A stretch of 64,000 bases of DNA, taken from Leucaena leucocephala. Lineage: Eukaryota; Streptophyta; Magnoliopsida; Fabales; Fabaceae. The stretch is from NCBI GenBank assembly GCA_037074615.1, contig CM073534.1:3468861-3532860 (forward strand). The letters run 5' to 3'. Under the pieces are notes generated by a model, which worked only from the letters and a program-made list of their open reading frames with translations, was not told the DNA's origin and ran no database searches. A program made the position numbers and the translations under genes. Position 1 is the stretch's first letter. Each line of letters opens with the position of its first letter. Shown here one piece after another: positions 50,321 through 62,340 of this stretch.

Positions 50321-51492
50321 CATGCCGTTTTGTGTTTAAGTTAGGCTATATTGTTGATTTATATGATATGTGTTAGTCGTAGCCGATCATATGATAACAT
50401 GCGTTTTATGTGTGACATATAAGGAATCCGTTTTATGTATGACATATAAGGAATCTGAAAGGGAATTGAAATCGGTGGTGCATGTGTTTTGATTTGATCA
50501 ATTAATATTGATGGGGTCTAAGAAAAATGAATTCAAATTCGTGATTATTTATGAAAAAAATTCTCGAGCTGCTGCCCCAGACCCCGCCCGCTAACCGGCT
50601 AGCGGGACCACCATGGCTACCTGTTTGTAGCGTAACATAACCGTAACATATACTGTTTTGTGAATGTTTTGGTTTTAGAACATTAATTGCCCTTCAATTA
50701 AATCTGAATATTGATTCTTGAATGTTTGGGTATGGTGAACAATATGGCTCTAGATTGCAAGTGTTGTAATTTTTTAAATACGGCCTGCGTGTCGTGCCTT
50801 CCTCTATATACTCTTAATGTACCTTCTCTTCTCATCTCACTCCCCTCGAATGTTAAAAGAGGTTTCTATATGTAATTTCCCTTTTCGTACTAGAGAGCTC
50901 CTCTCATTGGCTTGAGTGGACTTAGGATAGGTGAGCCATATTGTATCACGTTTAAATTATGCATCTTATGATTATATCAGCACGTGCATATTACTTGTAT
51001 GAGATAGAAACTGAGAAACATGCATTCTTATAAACCAGATAGTTAAATTAAGCCCTCTAAATAAAATCTTAAGTCATAATTCCGTCAATTTATGAACACT
51101 TGTCAAAACCTCGATTGCTCAATTGTGGACTCCGCCAAAGTGGGTGCATTTGAGTTATCTTGGGGAGATAACCAAGAGTAATGGTGCTACTCTCACACGT
51201 TTATTATTGTTTGACTTAATTGAGATTAACAAAATGGTTTTGGGTCTCAAGGCATTAGATGGGATTAAAAATATGCCAGATCATATGACGATAGAATCCC
51301 ATGAACATCTAAGAGTTACATTTGATGTAATTGGTAAAGGTATTACCTACCTAAATAACTTAATTTAAGCGTCCTCCCAAAGTGGACTTAAGTTTGAGCC
51401 AAATATGGATCTTAGCCCACTAACTATTGCATTGAGGGTTATTTATTTAGTGGGAGATTGCTAATTCAATTGCATATTTTAATTGTAGAATC
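50321..51492 (+). other. Copia-2 leader
   Basis: About 1.2 kb of leader matches 29892-30992 in reverse complement. A perfect 7-bp stem CCCGCTA/TAGCGGG with loop ACCGGC lies at 50587-50606. An 81-codon open frame at 51123-51368 is interrupted in the other copy and is not regarded as a gene. The first part (to about 50573) is repeated at 62872-63127. Confidence 0.8.
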
Positions 51493-52330
51493 ATGACGAC
51501 TAGTAATACTACTACATTATCACTGCGATCTATCCTTGAGAAGGACAAACTCAATGGGACAAACTTTCTTGACTGGTTTAGGAACTTGAGAATTGTTCTC
51601 AAGCAGGAAAGAAAGGCACATGTCCTATATCAACCCATTCATGAGGAGCTAGCAGCCAATGCTCCTAGAGCTCAGAGAGATGCTTACACGAAGCATAAGA
51701 AAGACTCTGTCGATGTGGGATGCTTGATGCTAGCCACCATGGTTCCAGAGCTCCAAAGAGATCTAGAACATATGGATGCTTATGAGATGATTGTGCATCT
51801 CAAGGAAATATTCCAGCAACAGACAAGGCAAGAGAGGTATGAGACCATTTAGGCCTTACATTCCTGCAAGATGGTCGAAGGTGTATCAGTCAGTACTCAT
51901 GTCTTAAAGATGAAAGGCTACATTGATCACCTTGAGAGGCTTGGATTTCCCATGGGCCAAGAGTTAGCTATGGATTTGGTCTTGAACTCACTCTTAGAAA
52001 GTTATGACTAGTTTGTCATGAACTACAACATGAACAACATGGAGAAATCTATTTCTGAACTGCATGGGATGCTTAAAACTACTGAGCTGAGTCTTAAGAA
52101 GAAGCTCAGTACTATTTTGATGGTTCAGAAAGGTAAGGGTATGAAAAAGAAAGGCAAAGGCAAGGGGAAGGGTCATGGCTTATCAGGTAAGACCAAAGAG
52201 TCAAGCAAGCCCAAAACCAAGCCTGTACCAAAGAAGGCAAAGCCTTCAAAGGAAGGAGTCAGCTTCTTCTGCAATGAACCTAGTCATTGGAAGAGGAATT
52301 TCAAACTCTACCTCGAAATCTGAAAAAGAA
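51493..52330 (+). pseudogene. Copia-2 gag, broken
   Basis: The ATG at 51493 gives MTTSNTTTLSL, followed by KDKLNGTNFLDWFRNLRIVLKQE, the same start as Copia-1 gag. Stops include TAG at 51850-51852 and TAG at 52009-52011; the latter is in the same codon as in Copia-1. The Lys-rich basic stretch is kept, but the zinc knuckle reads SFFCNEPSHWKRNF, so its first and last cysteines are lost. The frame shifts by one base near 52318 before the protease. Gag would have bound the element RNA; this version could not form the zinc site. Confidence 0.9.
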
Positions 52331-53342
52331 TAAGAAGTATAGAGGGGTTATCGCTTCAGGTATTTATGTTATAGACATTCATCTTTCTACTTCCACCACA
52401 TGGGTATTAGATACTGCATGTGGTTCTCACATTTGTACAAATGTGCGGGGACTAAAGGACAGTAGGATGCTGAAAAAGGGTGAAGTTGACCTACGAGTTA
52501 GAAACAGAGCAAGGGTTGCTGCGTTAGCTGTAGGCACTTATGAATTAGTTCTGCCCACTGGGCTTTTGTTAGTTTTAAACAATTGCTATTATGTTCCTAC
52601 TTTAAGTAGTAACATAGTTTCACTTTCTTATTTGGATAAGGAAGGTTTCACTTCCATTGCTGGGAATAGTAGATGTTCTACTTATCGTAATAATATTTTC
52701 TATGCTCATGGTGATTTGCATGTTGATCATTACATATTAAATTTGGAACAACCCAATCATGGAAATATCTATAACATAACAGCCAAAAGGGTCAAACCAA
52801 ATGATTTGAATCTGACATACCTCTGGCACTGTCGTCTGGGCCACATAAATGAGAAACGCGTTTCCAAACTCTATCAAGATGGATTTCTGAACTCATTTGA
52901 TTTTGAATCATATGACACTTGTGAGTCTTGCTTGTTAGGAAAGATGACAAAGTCACCTTTCACTGGGTATAGTGGGAGGGCCACTGATTTATTAGGCCTC
53001 ATACATACAGATGTGTGTGGACTAATGAACACAAATGCCAAAGGAGGTTATTAGTTCTTCATAACATTCATAGATGATTTTAGCAGATATGAGTACATCT
53101 ATCTGATAAAGCATAAATTCGAATCTTTTGAAATGTTCAAAATATTTCAAAATGAAGTACAAAACCAGCTTGGCAAAACAATTAAAGCCCTTCGATCTGA
53201 TCGGGGTGGTGAATATTTGAGCCAACAGTTGATTGATCATCTTAGGAGTTGTGGGATAGTCTCACAATTGACTCCTCCAGGGACACAACAATGGAATGGT
53301 GTTTCTGAACGGAGGAATCGAACACTATTAGATATGGTTTGA
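52287..53342 (+). pseudogene. Copia-2 protease and integrase, partly open
   Basis: An open frame to 53052 holds the protease site WVLDTACGSHICTN, the His-His-Cys-Cys region (LWHCRLGHINEKR...CESCLLGKM) and the first integrase Asp (LIHTDVCGL). A TAG at 53053-53055 replaces a Ser codon of Copia-1. The frame resumes with RSDRGGEYLSQ and VSERRNRTLLDMV, the second and third residues of the Asp-Asp-Glu triad. A TGA follows at 53340. All three catalytic residues are present although the frame is not continuous. Confidence 0.9.
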
Positions 53343-53870
53343 TCAATGATGAGTCAAACAGATCTTCCACCCTCCTTTTAGGGCCATGCCCTAAAGACAA
53401 CTGTGTTCACACTTAATCATGTTTCATCTAAGGCAATTGAAAAGACTCTGTATGAGATATGGACTGGGAGGACACCTAGTTTATCTTTCCTCAAAATTTA
53501 GGGATGCGAGGTCTATGTTAAGCAACAAGCCTCAGACAAATTAACGCCCAAATCCTCAAAGTACCTTTTTGTGGTATATCCTAAGGAAACTAAGGGATAT
53601 TATGTCTACAACAATGCTAATAACAAAGTGTTTGTTGTCAGAAATGGTATCTTTCTCAAACGAGAATTTATCTCTAAAAGAACCAGTAGGAGAAAGGTAC
53701 ACCTCGAAGAAGTTTGAGAGCCACAAGACACCACAAAATTGCAGATGGAAAATAAAGAAGACTTACAACAAGTTATTAAGACTCCTCAAGTCACGCAAGG
53801 TCCACGAAAATCTAATAGGACACGACTTTAGCCTCAGAGATATAGATTTCTGATATTTGACAGTCGTGAT
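53343..53870 (+). pseudogene. Copia-2 integrase C-terminal region, decayed
   Basis: This links the integrase core to reverse transcriptase. The in-frame reading KVFVVRNGIFLKREFISKR (about 53625-53682) is typical of copia integrase C-terminal regions. Several stops interrupt the surrounding frame, for example TAG at 53380 and 53501. A 94-codon open frame at 53569-53853 runs in another frame and is not the real product. Confidence 0.8.
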
Positions 53871-54115
53871 GTGTTGCTCATTGAGCATAATGAGCCGACT
53901 ACCTATCAAGAAGCTATAGTGGGACCAAAATCTGAAAAATGGCTTAATGCCGAGAAGTCTGAGATGCAATCCATGTACAACAATCAGGTTTGGACCCTAG
54001 TCAACCCACCTGAAGGTGTAAAAATAGTCGGGTGCAAGTGGATTTTTAAGGAGAAAATTGACATGGATGGCAATGTAAATGTCTTCAAGGCCCGACTAGT
54101 TGTAAAAGGATTTAT
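53871..54115 (+). pseudogene. Copia-2 reverse transcriptase, N-terminal fragment fused to an LTR
   Basis: It starts LLIEHNEPTTYQEAI and continues to GCKWIFKEKIDMDGNVNVFK and LVVKGF, matching the first 80 residues of the Copia-1 domain. It then enters unrelated LTR sequence (IQSFTTYNYS and onward). The catalytic blocks with QMDVKTAFLNG and YVDD are absent. The open frame runs to 54275 only by chance. Confidence 0.93.
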
Positions 54116-56245
54116 TCAATCATTTACTACTTATAATTACAGCTCAAATGTAACTGCCTTCCCACGAGTTACTGTTCACAGTGACAATTTTCAGCAATTA
54201 TACATACATGAATCACATATCAATCATGCTAAACAATTAAAATCTCTGTATGCATCTTTATCTCCTCTATCTTGAGAAGACCTGCTGTAATTGGATTGAT
54301 ATGGAAGGGGTAAGATTTCTGGGGAAATCTCAGTAACAAACGGTACTAAACAATACATGCATTAATGTGAATACTTGTGCTTGCTTATGAAAGTGTTAAC
54401 ATTGCATAATGTGCATGCTTCCATGTTACATATGAAATACAATTGGCCAAAGTAATCATAGAAACAAAGCTTCATACATAAGCACATATTCAACTCAATT
54501 CAACAAAGCCATAACACAACAAGCATAACATTCAATGCATACAAGTTTAGGAAAAGTTTACTACCTGGCATATAGCCTTCCTCTAGCTCTTAGCCTTTGC
54601 TCTAAGATTCCATCTTTCCATAGGCCAGAGCCTATACATAGAATAATAATATCTTTATTATTATTCTATCAGTATAGCTCTATTTAACTTATGCATAGCT
54701 AGGGTTAATATTCTTACTCTGACATTCCCCTGGCTTTCTTTCTATCTATAGCTACCTTTATTAATAGAGATATTTCTCTATTTTAACCACTAAGAGCAAT
54801 CCTCTACTTTATTAGAGCAGGGACTAGATAACTTACTTACCTCATTCCTAAGCTTTTCCCAGTCCATCAGCTCATTAAACTGCTCCTGGCTCCACCAGAA
54901 CTCCTTCCTTCTTTCTCTTCCTTCTTTTCTTTATCTCTTTTTCTCTTCTTTGCCTTGCTAGGTTGTGGTGTGCCTTGAAATGGGAGGGGAGTAGCCTATT
55001 TATAGGTGAGAGGAGGTGGAATGAATGGCTCAGATTGATTTGTGATGAATGGCTCAGATTGCTTGCTTCCTCAAGAAGTTTTGCCTGCATCATCACGATG
55101 ACATCACCCTCCCTGTTGACTCACCACTCATGACATCATCCAGGACACCTCAAGGGACACCTTAGGGGTATATGTGGTGCAATCGTGGGGACCTTGGGAC
55201 ACCTCACATGCTGACTTAGCCTTTTTAGAGAGTTTCAGAGTCTTTTCCCTGAATGCACGGATGAGATTGTGCCACATGTCCTCTTGCTTTTTCTCCTTTT
55301 TTTGTAATCATGCCATGTGTCCTTTGCTTTTCTTCTTTTATTATAATCAAGCCATGTGGCACCTTGTGGGCCCCATTCATGATTCCAGATCACTTTACCT
55401 AGTTCTATCTTGGACTGGGTCACTTTACTTTATTGAAAAATAACTAAAATAAAATTTTAATGCCTCTTGGGCCCACATTACTTTTGGGCTACATTTTTGG
55501 GACTTGGATTGTCATCTTGGGTTTCTAACCAAGCCCAGTCACTCTGGTGGCATGGTTCCCAAGAAACATCCTTAGTAAATTACCAAAATACCCTTAGTTC
55601 CTCTTTAGTACTTATAGCAGTACTATTATCTTTCCATACATTACCAGAGTATCTCTTGACCCTGGTCAGCTATCCAGATATCCTTTCTTGACTGTCTAAC
55701 CTTAGTCAAACGATCATAATGCCGTTCGTATGACTCTGACTCAACGACATAATATAGTGGCATACCCTCAGTGGCATTTTCGTAATTCTTTATTTTTCTG
55801 GGTCTTTATTAGCCCTGTCCCACATACTTATCTAAAAATATCATTGGGCCTATAAGGTGCCATTCTGGACCCTTTGTATGATCTACTATATTCACGGGCT
55901 CAATTCATAAGAAATTCCCCTGAAACCTATTTATAGTCTTTTAATAACTATAAATTCTACAGAACTCCATTTTGGGCTCTGTCAGTTTTAAAAATTCTTA
56001 TATTAATTATAGGATTTTACTGCCATATTTCATCTGATTCTGAGGTCTACAGAATACTGTATTAATTTTTTTCTCTTTAAAAATTACTATAAATCTTTTG
56101 GGACCTCTTATCAGAACTTTGTGTTGCATCATACTGATCAGCATAATTTTCTCTATTTACAGAAACCTCTGCTCAACAGGGTCTGGTAGCATCCCTTTTT
56201 TAGGCTATATACTGGGCTTCTAGGCCTAAAAATTGGGATATGACA
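54106..56245. repeat. Partial type II LTR, duplicate of 37013-39159
   Basis: It begins inside the LTR at TTTATTCAATCATTTACTAC and ends GGGATATGACA, followed by TATAAGACAC. It matches 37013-39159 closely. Around 38100-38200 versus 55193-55295, about ten differences in 125 bp were counted by eye, nearly all transitions. The preserved terminus shows the original right end and TSD of the composite element. Confidence 0.9.
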
Positions 56246-59200
56246 TATAAGACACAAATTTGTAAAGAAATTGGATTCTAGAATCCACATTAATACTTAA
56301 GATGAGTAGTGAGTTTACATTCTATTCATAAATATTGCAAAAATTACGCAATTACTAGTTAGAGAATATCTATGACATGTTTTTTAACTCATTGGATGAA
56401 TATGAAAGTGAAAGCGGACATTTAATAGGACATAAAAGAAATTGAGGTGGGTGTGACTTTTCATTCAATTCCAAAATATTGCAAAGGTTCCTTATATTTA
56501 CCTTCTACAAAGTAGCAACGCTTGATCACACGTTGGTGTCGTATAAGATAAAAATTTGTAAGGAAATTGGATTCTATAAAACACATTGATACTTAAGATG
56601 AGTAGTGAGTTTACATTCTATTCATAAATAGTGCAAAACGTAAGCAATTACTAGTTAGAGAATATCTATGACTTGTTTGTTAACTCATTGGATAAAATGT
56701 AAAATGAAAGTGAGCATATAATAGTACATAAAAGAAACTGAGGTGGTTATGACTTTTCACTCCAATCCAAAACATTGCAAAGGTTCGCATAATTTACCTT
56801 CTACAAAGTCAAAACGCTTGATCACACGTTGGTGTCGTATAAGACACAAACTCGTAAAGAAATTGGATTCTATAATCCACATTGATACCTAAGATGAGTA
56901 GTGAGTTTACATTCTATTCATAAATAGTGCAAAAAGTAAGCAATTACTAGTTAGACAATATCTATGACATGTTTGTTAACTCATTGGATGAATTTGAAAA
57001 TGAAAGCGGGCAATTAATAGTACATAAAAGAAATTGAGGTGGCTGTGACTTTTCACTTGATTCCAAAATATTGCAAAGGTTCCCTACATTTACCTTCTAT
57101 AAAGTCAAAACGATTGATCACACATTGGTGTCGTATAAGACACAAGTTCATAAAGAAATTCGATTCTAAAATCCACATTTATACTTAAAAACAGTAGTGA
57201 CTTTACATTCTATTCATAAATAGTCCAAAAACTAAGCAATTACTAGTTAGACAATATCTATGCCAGGTTTGTTAACTTATTGGATGAATTTGAAAATGAA
57301 AGCGGGCATTTAATAGTACTTAAAAGAAACTGAGGTTGCTGTGACTTTTCACTCCATTCCAAAACATTGCAAAGGTTCCCTACATTTACCTTCTACAAAG
57401 TTGAAACGCTTGATCACACGTTGGTGTCATATAAGACACAAATTCGTATAGTAATTGGATTCTATAATCCACATTGAAACTTAAGATGGGTAGAGAGTTT
57501 ACATTCTATCATAAATAGTGCAAAAACTAAGCAATTACTAGTTAGACAATATCTATGACATGTTTTTTAACTCATTGGATTAATTTGAAAACGAAAGCGG
57601 GGATTTAATAGTACATAAAAGAAACTGAAGTTGTTGTGACTTTTCACTCTATTCCAAAACATTGCAAAGGTACCCTTAATTTACCTTCTACAAAGTCAAA
57701 ACATTTGACCACACATTGGTGTCGTATAAGACATAAATTCATAAAGAAATTGGATTCTACAATCCACATTGATACTTAAAAACAGTAGTGAGTTTACATT
57801 CTATTCATAAATAGTGCAAAAAGTAAGCAATTACTAGTTGGAGAATATCTGTGACATGTTTGTTAACTCATTGGATGAATTTCAAAACAAAAATGTGCAT
57901 TTAATACTACATTAGAGAAATTGAGGTAGTTGTGACTATTCTCTTCATTCCAAAACATTGCAAAGGTTCCCTACATTTACGTTCTACAAAGTTGAAACTC
58001 TTGATCAAACGTTGATTTCGTATAAGACACAAACTCGTATAGTAATTGGAATCTATAATCCACATTGAAACTTAAGATGGATAGAGAATTTACATTCTAT
58101 AATAAATAGTGCAAAAACTAAGCAATTACTAGTTAGACAATATCTATGACATGTTTTTTAACTCATTGGATGAATTTGAAAATGAAAGCGGGCATTTAAT
58201 AGTACATAAAAGAAACTGAGGTGGCTGTGACTTTTCACTCCATTCCAAAATATTGCAAAGGTTCCCTTAATTTACCTTCTACAAAGTTAAAATGTTTGAC
58301 CACATGTTGGTGTCGTATAAGACACAAATTCGTAAAGAAATTGGATTCTACAATCCACATTGATACTTAAAAACAGTAGTGAGTTTACATTCTATTCATA
58401 AATAGTGCAAAAAGTAAGCAATTACTAGTTGGAGAATATATGTGACATGTTTGTTAACTCATCGGATGAATTTAAAAATGAAAACGTGCATTTAATAGTA
58501 TATTAAAGAAACTAAGGTTGTTAGGACTATTCACTTCATTCCAAAACATTGCAAACGTTCCCTACATTTACCTTCTACAAAGTTGAAACGCTTGATCATA
58601 CGTTGATATTGTATAAGACACAAATTCGTATTGCCATTGGATTCTATAATCCACATTGAAACTTAAGATGGGTAGAGAGTTTAAATTCTATCATAAATAA
58701 TGCAGAAACTAAGCAATTCTAGTTAGACAATATCTATGACACGTTTGTTAACTCATTGGATGAATTTGAAAACGCAAGTGGGCATTTAATAGTACATAAA
58801 AGAAACTGAGGCGGCTGTGACTTTTCACTCTGTTCCAAAACATTGCAAAGGTTCCCTACAATTACTTTCTACAAAGTCAAAACTCTTAAGCACAAGTTGG
58901 TTTCGTCTAAGACACAAATTCGTAAAGAAATTAGATTCTATAATCCACAAGGATACTTAGGATCAGTAGTGAGTTTACATTCTATTCATAAATAGTGTAA
59001 AAAGTAAACAATTACTAGTTAGAGAATATCTAAGACATTTTTTAACTCAGTGGATGAATTTGAAAACAAAAGAGGGCATTTAATAGTACATAAAAGAAAC
59101 TGAGGTGGCTGTGACTTTTTACTCCATTAAAAAATATTACAAATGTTCCCTACATTTACCTTCTACAAAGTTTAAACTCTTGATCACACATTGGTGTAGT

Positions 59201-60575
59201 ATAAGACACAAGTTCACAAAGAAAATTGATTCTATAATCCATATTGAAACTTAAGATGGGTAGTGAGTTTACATTCTATCATAAATAGTGCAAAAAGTAA
59301 GCAATTACTAGTTAGACAATATCTATGACATATTTCTTAGCTCGTTGGATGAATTTGAAAATGCAAGTGGGCCTTTAATAGTACATAAAAGTAACTAAGG
59401 TGGTTGTGACCTTTCACTCTATGCCAAAACATTGCAAAGGTTCCCTACATTTACCTTCTACAAAGTGGAAACCCTTGATCACACGTGGGTGTTGTATAAG
59501 ACACAAATTCGTAATGAAATTGGATTTTGTAATCCACATTGAAACTTAAGATGAGTAGTGAGTTTACATTATATAAAAAATAGTGTAGAAAGTAAGCAAT
59601 TACTAGTTAGAGAACATATTTGTCAACTGATTGGATGAATTTCAAAATGAAAGAGAGCATTTAATAGTACAAAAATGAAACTGAGGTGGCTGTGACTTTT
59701 CACTCAATTCTAAAATAGTGCAATGGTTCCCTACACTTACCTTCTACAAAGTCAAAACACTTGATCACACATTGGTGTCCTATAAGACACAAATTAGTAA
59801 TGAAATTGGATTCTATAATCCACATTAAAACTTAAGATGCATAGTGAGTTTACATTCTATTCATAAATAGTGAAAAAGTAAACAACTACTAGTTAGAGAA
59901 TAGCTATGATAGGTTTGTTAACTCATTGGAAGAATTTGAAAATAAAAGCGGGTATTTAATCTTACAGAAATTAAATTGAGGTGGTTGACTTTTCACTCTA
60001 TTCCAAAACATTACAATGGTTCCCTACATTTACCTTGTACAAAGTCAAAATGCTTGATCACACGTTGGTGTCATATATGACAAATTCCTAATGAAATTGG
60101 GTTCTATAGTCCATTTGAAACTTAAGATGAGTAGTGAGTTTACATTCTATTCATAAATAGTACAAAAAGTAAGCAATTACTAGTTAGAGAATATCTATGA
60201 CATGTTTGTTAACTTATTGGTTGAATTTGAAAATGAAAGCAGGGATTTTAATAGTACATAAAAGAGCTGAAGTGGTTATGACTTTTCACTCTATTTCAAA
60301 ACATTGTAAAACTTGCATGCATTTACCTTCTAGAAAGTCAAAACACTTGATCACACGTTGGTGTCATATAAGACACAAATTCGTAAAGAAATTGGATTCT
60401 ATAATCCACATTCAAACTTAAGATGGGCAGTGAGTTTAAATTCTATTCATAAATAGTGCAAAACATAAGCAATTACTAGTTAGAGAATATCAATGACATG
60501 TTTGTTAACTCATTGGATGAATTTCAAAATAAAAGCGAGCATTTAATAGTATATAAAAGAAATTGAGGTGGTTGT
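56246..60575 (+). repeat. Satellite block 6 (~14-15 monomers)
   Basis: This is the duplicate of block 5. The first three monomers match 39160-39830. A dimer array follows: ACTTAAAAACAGTAGTGA begins at 57183, 57774 and 58365, exactly 591 bp apart, and is absent from block 5. From about 58790 the order of block 5 resumes (CTCTTAAGCACAAGTTGG, GAAAACAAAAGAGGGC). It jumps at about 59390 from the 40800 equivalent to the 42930 equivalent, and at about 60210 to the 45540 equivalent. Monomer phase is kept at each jump. Confidence 0.9.
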
Positions 60576-62340
60576 TGAAACATACTCCTTTTCTTATATT
60601 TTAGGGACCATTCAGTAGCATTTAGAACCACTTTTAGGGCCATTGAAGTCAAATCATACAATCTGAAATTTTACTCCTAGCGAACACTGTTCACTGTGTA
60701 AATTCCAGCGGAGTGACCTGACTTCAAAAAATCATAACTAATTCTAGAAAAATCAAAATGAAGTGGTTCAAATTGCTACGTGAAGCTAACGTAATCCTAT
60801 TTCAGGGAAAAATAACTTGTTGACCACGACTTGACCAGGTCCATGTCAGTCAATGTCCAAAGTTTACTGTTTATCCAGCATTTTTCCCTGATTCTAGCAC
60901 TTTGGTCCCATCTTTGCATAACCTATGCACTATCCAATCCCTAGCTCCTCTATATGATTCTTCAGTCCTCTTTAAACATACCTGTGGGATTGGGATTACA
61001 TGGAAGGGGATGAGATTTCTGGGGAAATCTCAGTAGCAACCAGTAACCATACAATGTATGCAACTATATGCTTGATGTTACTATGTGTGTACTTAATGAT
61101 CATGCTTGCATCATGATAACATACATGTTTCCATGTTACTTAATTATAACATATGGCCATAGTATAAAAATAAATAGAGCATTACTTAATCATACATGCC
61201 TCACATCATCAAGATAAGAAAATATCACATAAAACATCCAAGCAGTATAAGCATACAAGTAGGTAAGTCTACTACCTGACTTGTTGCCTTTCCTTCCAGC
61301 TCTTAACCTTGTCTCTCAGGTTTCTTCTTTTCATAAGTCAGAGCCTATACATAGCATAATAATATCTTTATTATTATCCAGTATAGCTCTACTTACCTCA
61401 TGCTCAATTAGGGGTAATATTCTTACTCTGATATTCCTCTAACTTTCTTTCTAGCTATAGCTAACTTTATTAATACAAATATTTCTCTATTCTAACCACT
61501 AAGAGAAATCCTCTATTTTATTATAGCAAGGACTAGATAAATTTCTTACGTCATTTCTAAGCTTTTCCCAGTTCCTCGACTCCCTAGACTGCTCCTAGCT
61601 CCACCAGATATGTGGTGTGCCTTGAAATGGGAGGGGAGTGGCATATTTATAGGTGAGAGGAGGTGGAATGAATGGTCCAGATTAATTTTCAATGAATGGC
61701 TCAGATTGCTTGCTTCCTTAAAAGCTTTGCTTGCATCATCACGATGACATCACCCTCCCTGATGACTCACCACTGATGACATCATCCAGGACACCTCAGG
61801 GGTATATGTGGCACAATGGTGGGGCCCTTAGGATACCTCACTAGCTGACTTAGCCTTTCCAGAGAGTTCCAGAGTCTTTTCCCTGAATGCACGGCTGAGA
61901 TCGTGCCACGTGTTCTCTTGCTTTTTCTCCTTTTCTCTAATCATGCCATGTGTGCTTTGCTTTTCTTCTTTTATTATAATCATGCCATGTGACACATTGT
62001 GGGCCCCATTTATGTCCCCTCATGATTCCAGATCACTTTACCCAGTTCTATCTTGGACCGAGTCACTTTATTTTATTGAAAAAGCACTAAAACAATATTT
62101 TAATGCCTCTTGGGCCCACATTACTCTTGGGCTACGTTTTTGGGCCTTGGATTGTCATCTTGGGTTTCTAACCAATCCTAAATATTCTGGTGGCTTAGTT
62201 CCCAAGAAACATCCTTAGTAAATTACCAAAATGCCCTTAATACCTCTTTAGTATTTCTAGGGGCACTCTTATCTTTCCATACCTTACTAGAGTGCCTCTT
62301 GACCCTGGTCAACTATCCAGATACCCTTTCTTGACTATCT
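60576..62340 (-). mobile_element. Truncated type II LTR, duplicate of 45903-48311
   Basis: It starts TGAAACATACTCC after GTTGT (60571-60575), the same insertion site as the LTR at 45903. It lacks the pyrimidine tract near 61608. It breaks at about 62340 (CTTGACTATCT) and joins the middle of a Copia LTR, so its right end and second GTTGT are missing. Confidence 0.9.

Larger units (their letters stand above)
37013..54115 (+). repeat. Tandem segmental duplication, copy 1 (~17.1 kb)
   Basis: The order type II LTR, satellite, type II LTR (TSD GTTGT), Copia LTR and leader recurs from 54106 onward in the same orientation. The start corresponds to TTTATTCAATCATTTACT at 37013, which is also the first sequence after the break in the Copia at about 54110. 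The shared insertion at GTTGT (45898-45902 and 60571-60575) proves common descent of the two copies. Confidence 0.85.
48628..54115 (+). mobile_element. Ty1-copia retrotransposon, plus strand, 3'-truncated
   Basis: The 5' LTR (48628-50307), primer-binding site, leader, gag, protease, integrase and the first residues of reverse transcriptase are present in order. At about 54106-54116 it switches within reverse transcriptase (after the VKGF residues) to a type II LTR, losing the rest of pol and the 3' LTR. It is the same family as 24031-32921 but an independent insertion. Its coding region has many stops. Confidence 0.95.

Noticed and set aside
51123..51368. 81-codon frame in the Copia-2 leader
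   Set aside because: The matching part of the Copia-1 leader (about 30000-30270 on the minus strand) does not keep it open, and it lies upstream of gag in the untranslated leader.
53569..53853. 94-codon frame and its minus-copy counterpart with phrases such as LLSEMVSFSNENLSLKEP
   Set aside because: It is a shifted reading of the integrase C-terminal region; the correct frame reads KVFVVRNGIFLKREF. It recurs only because both Copia copies share the DNA.
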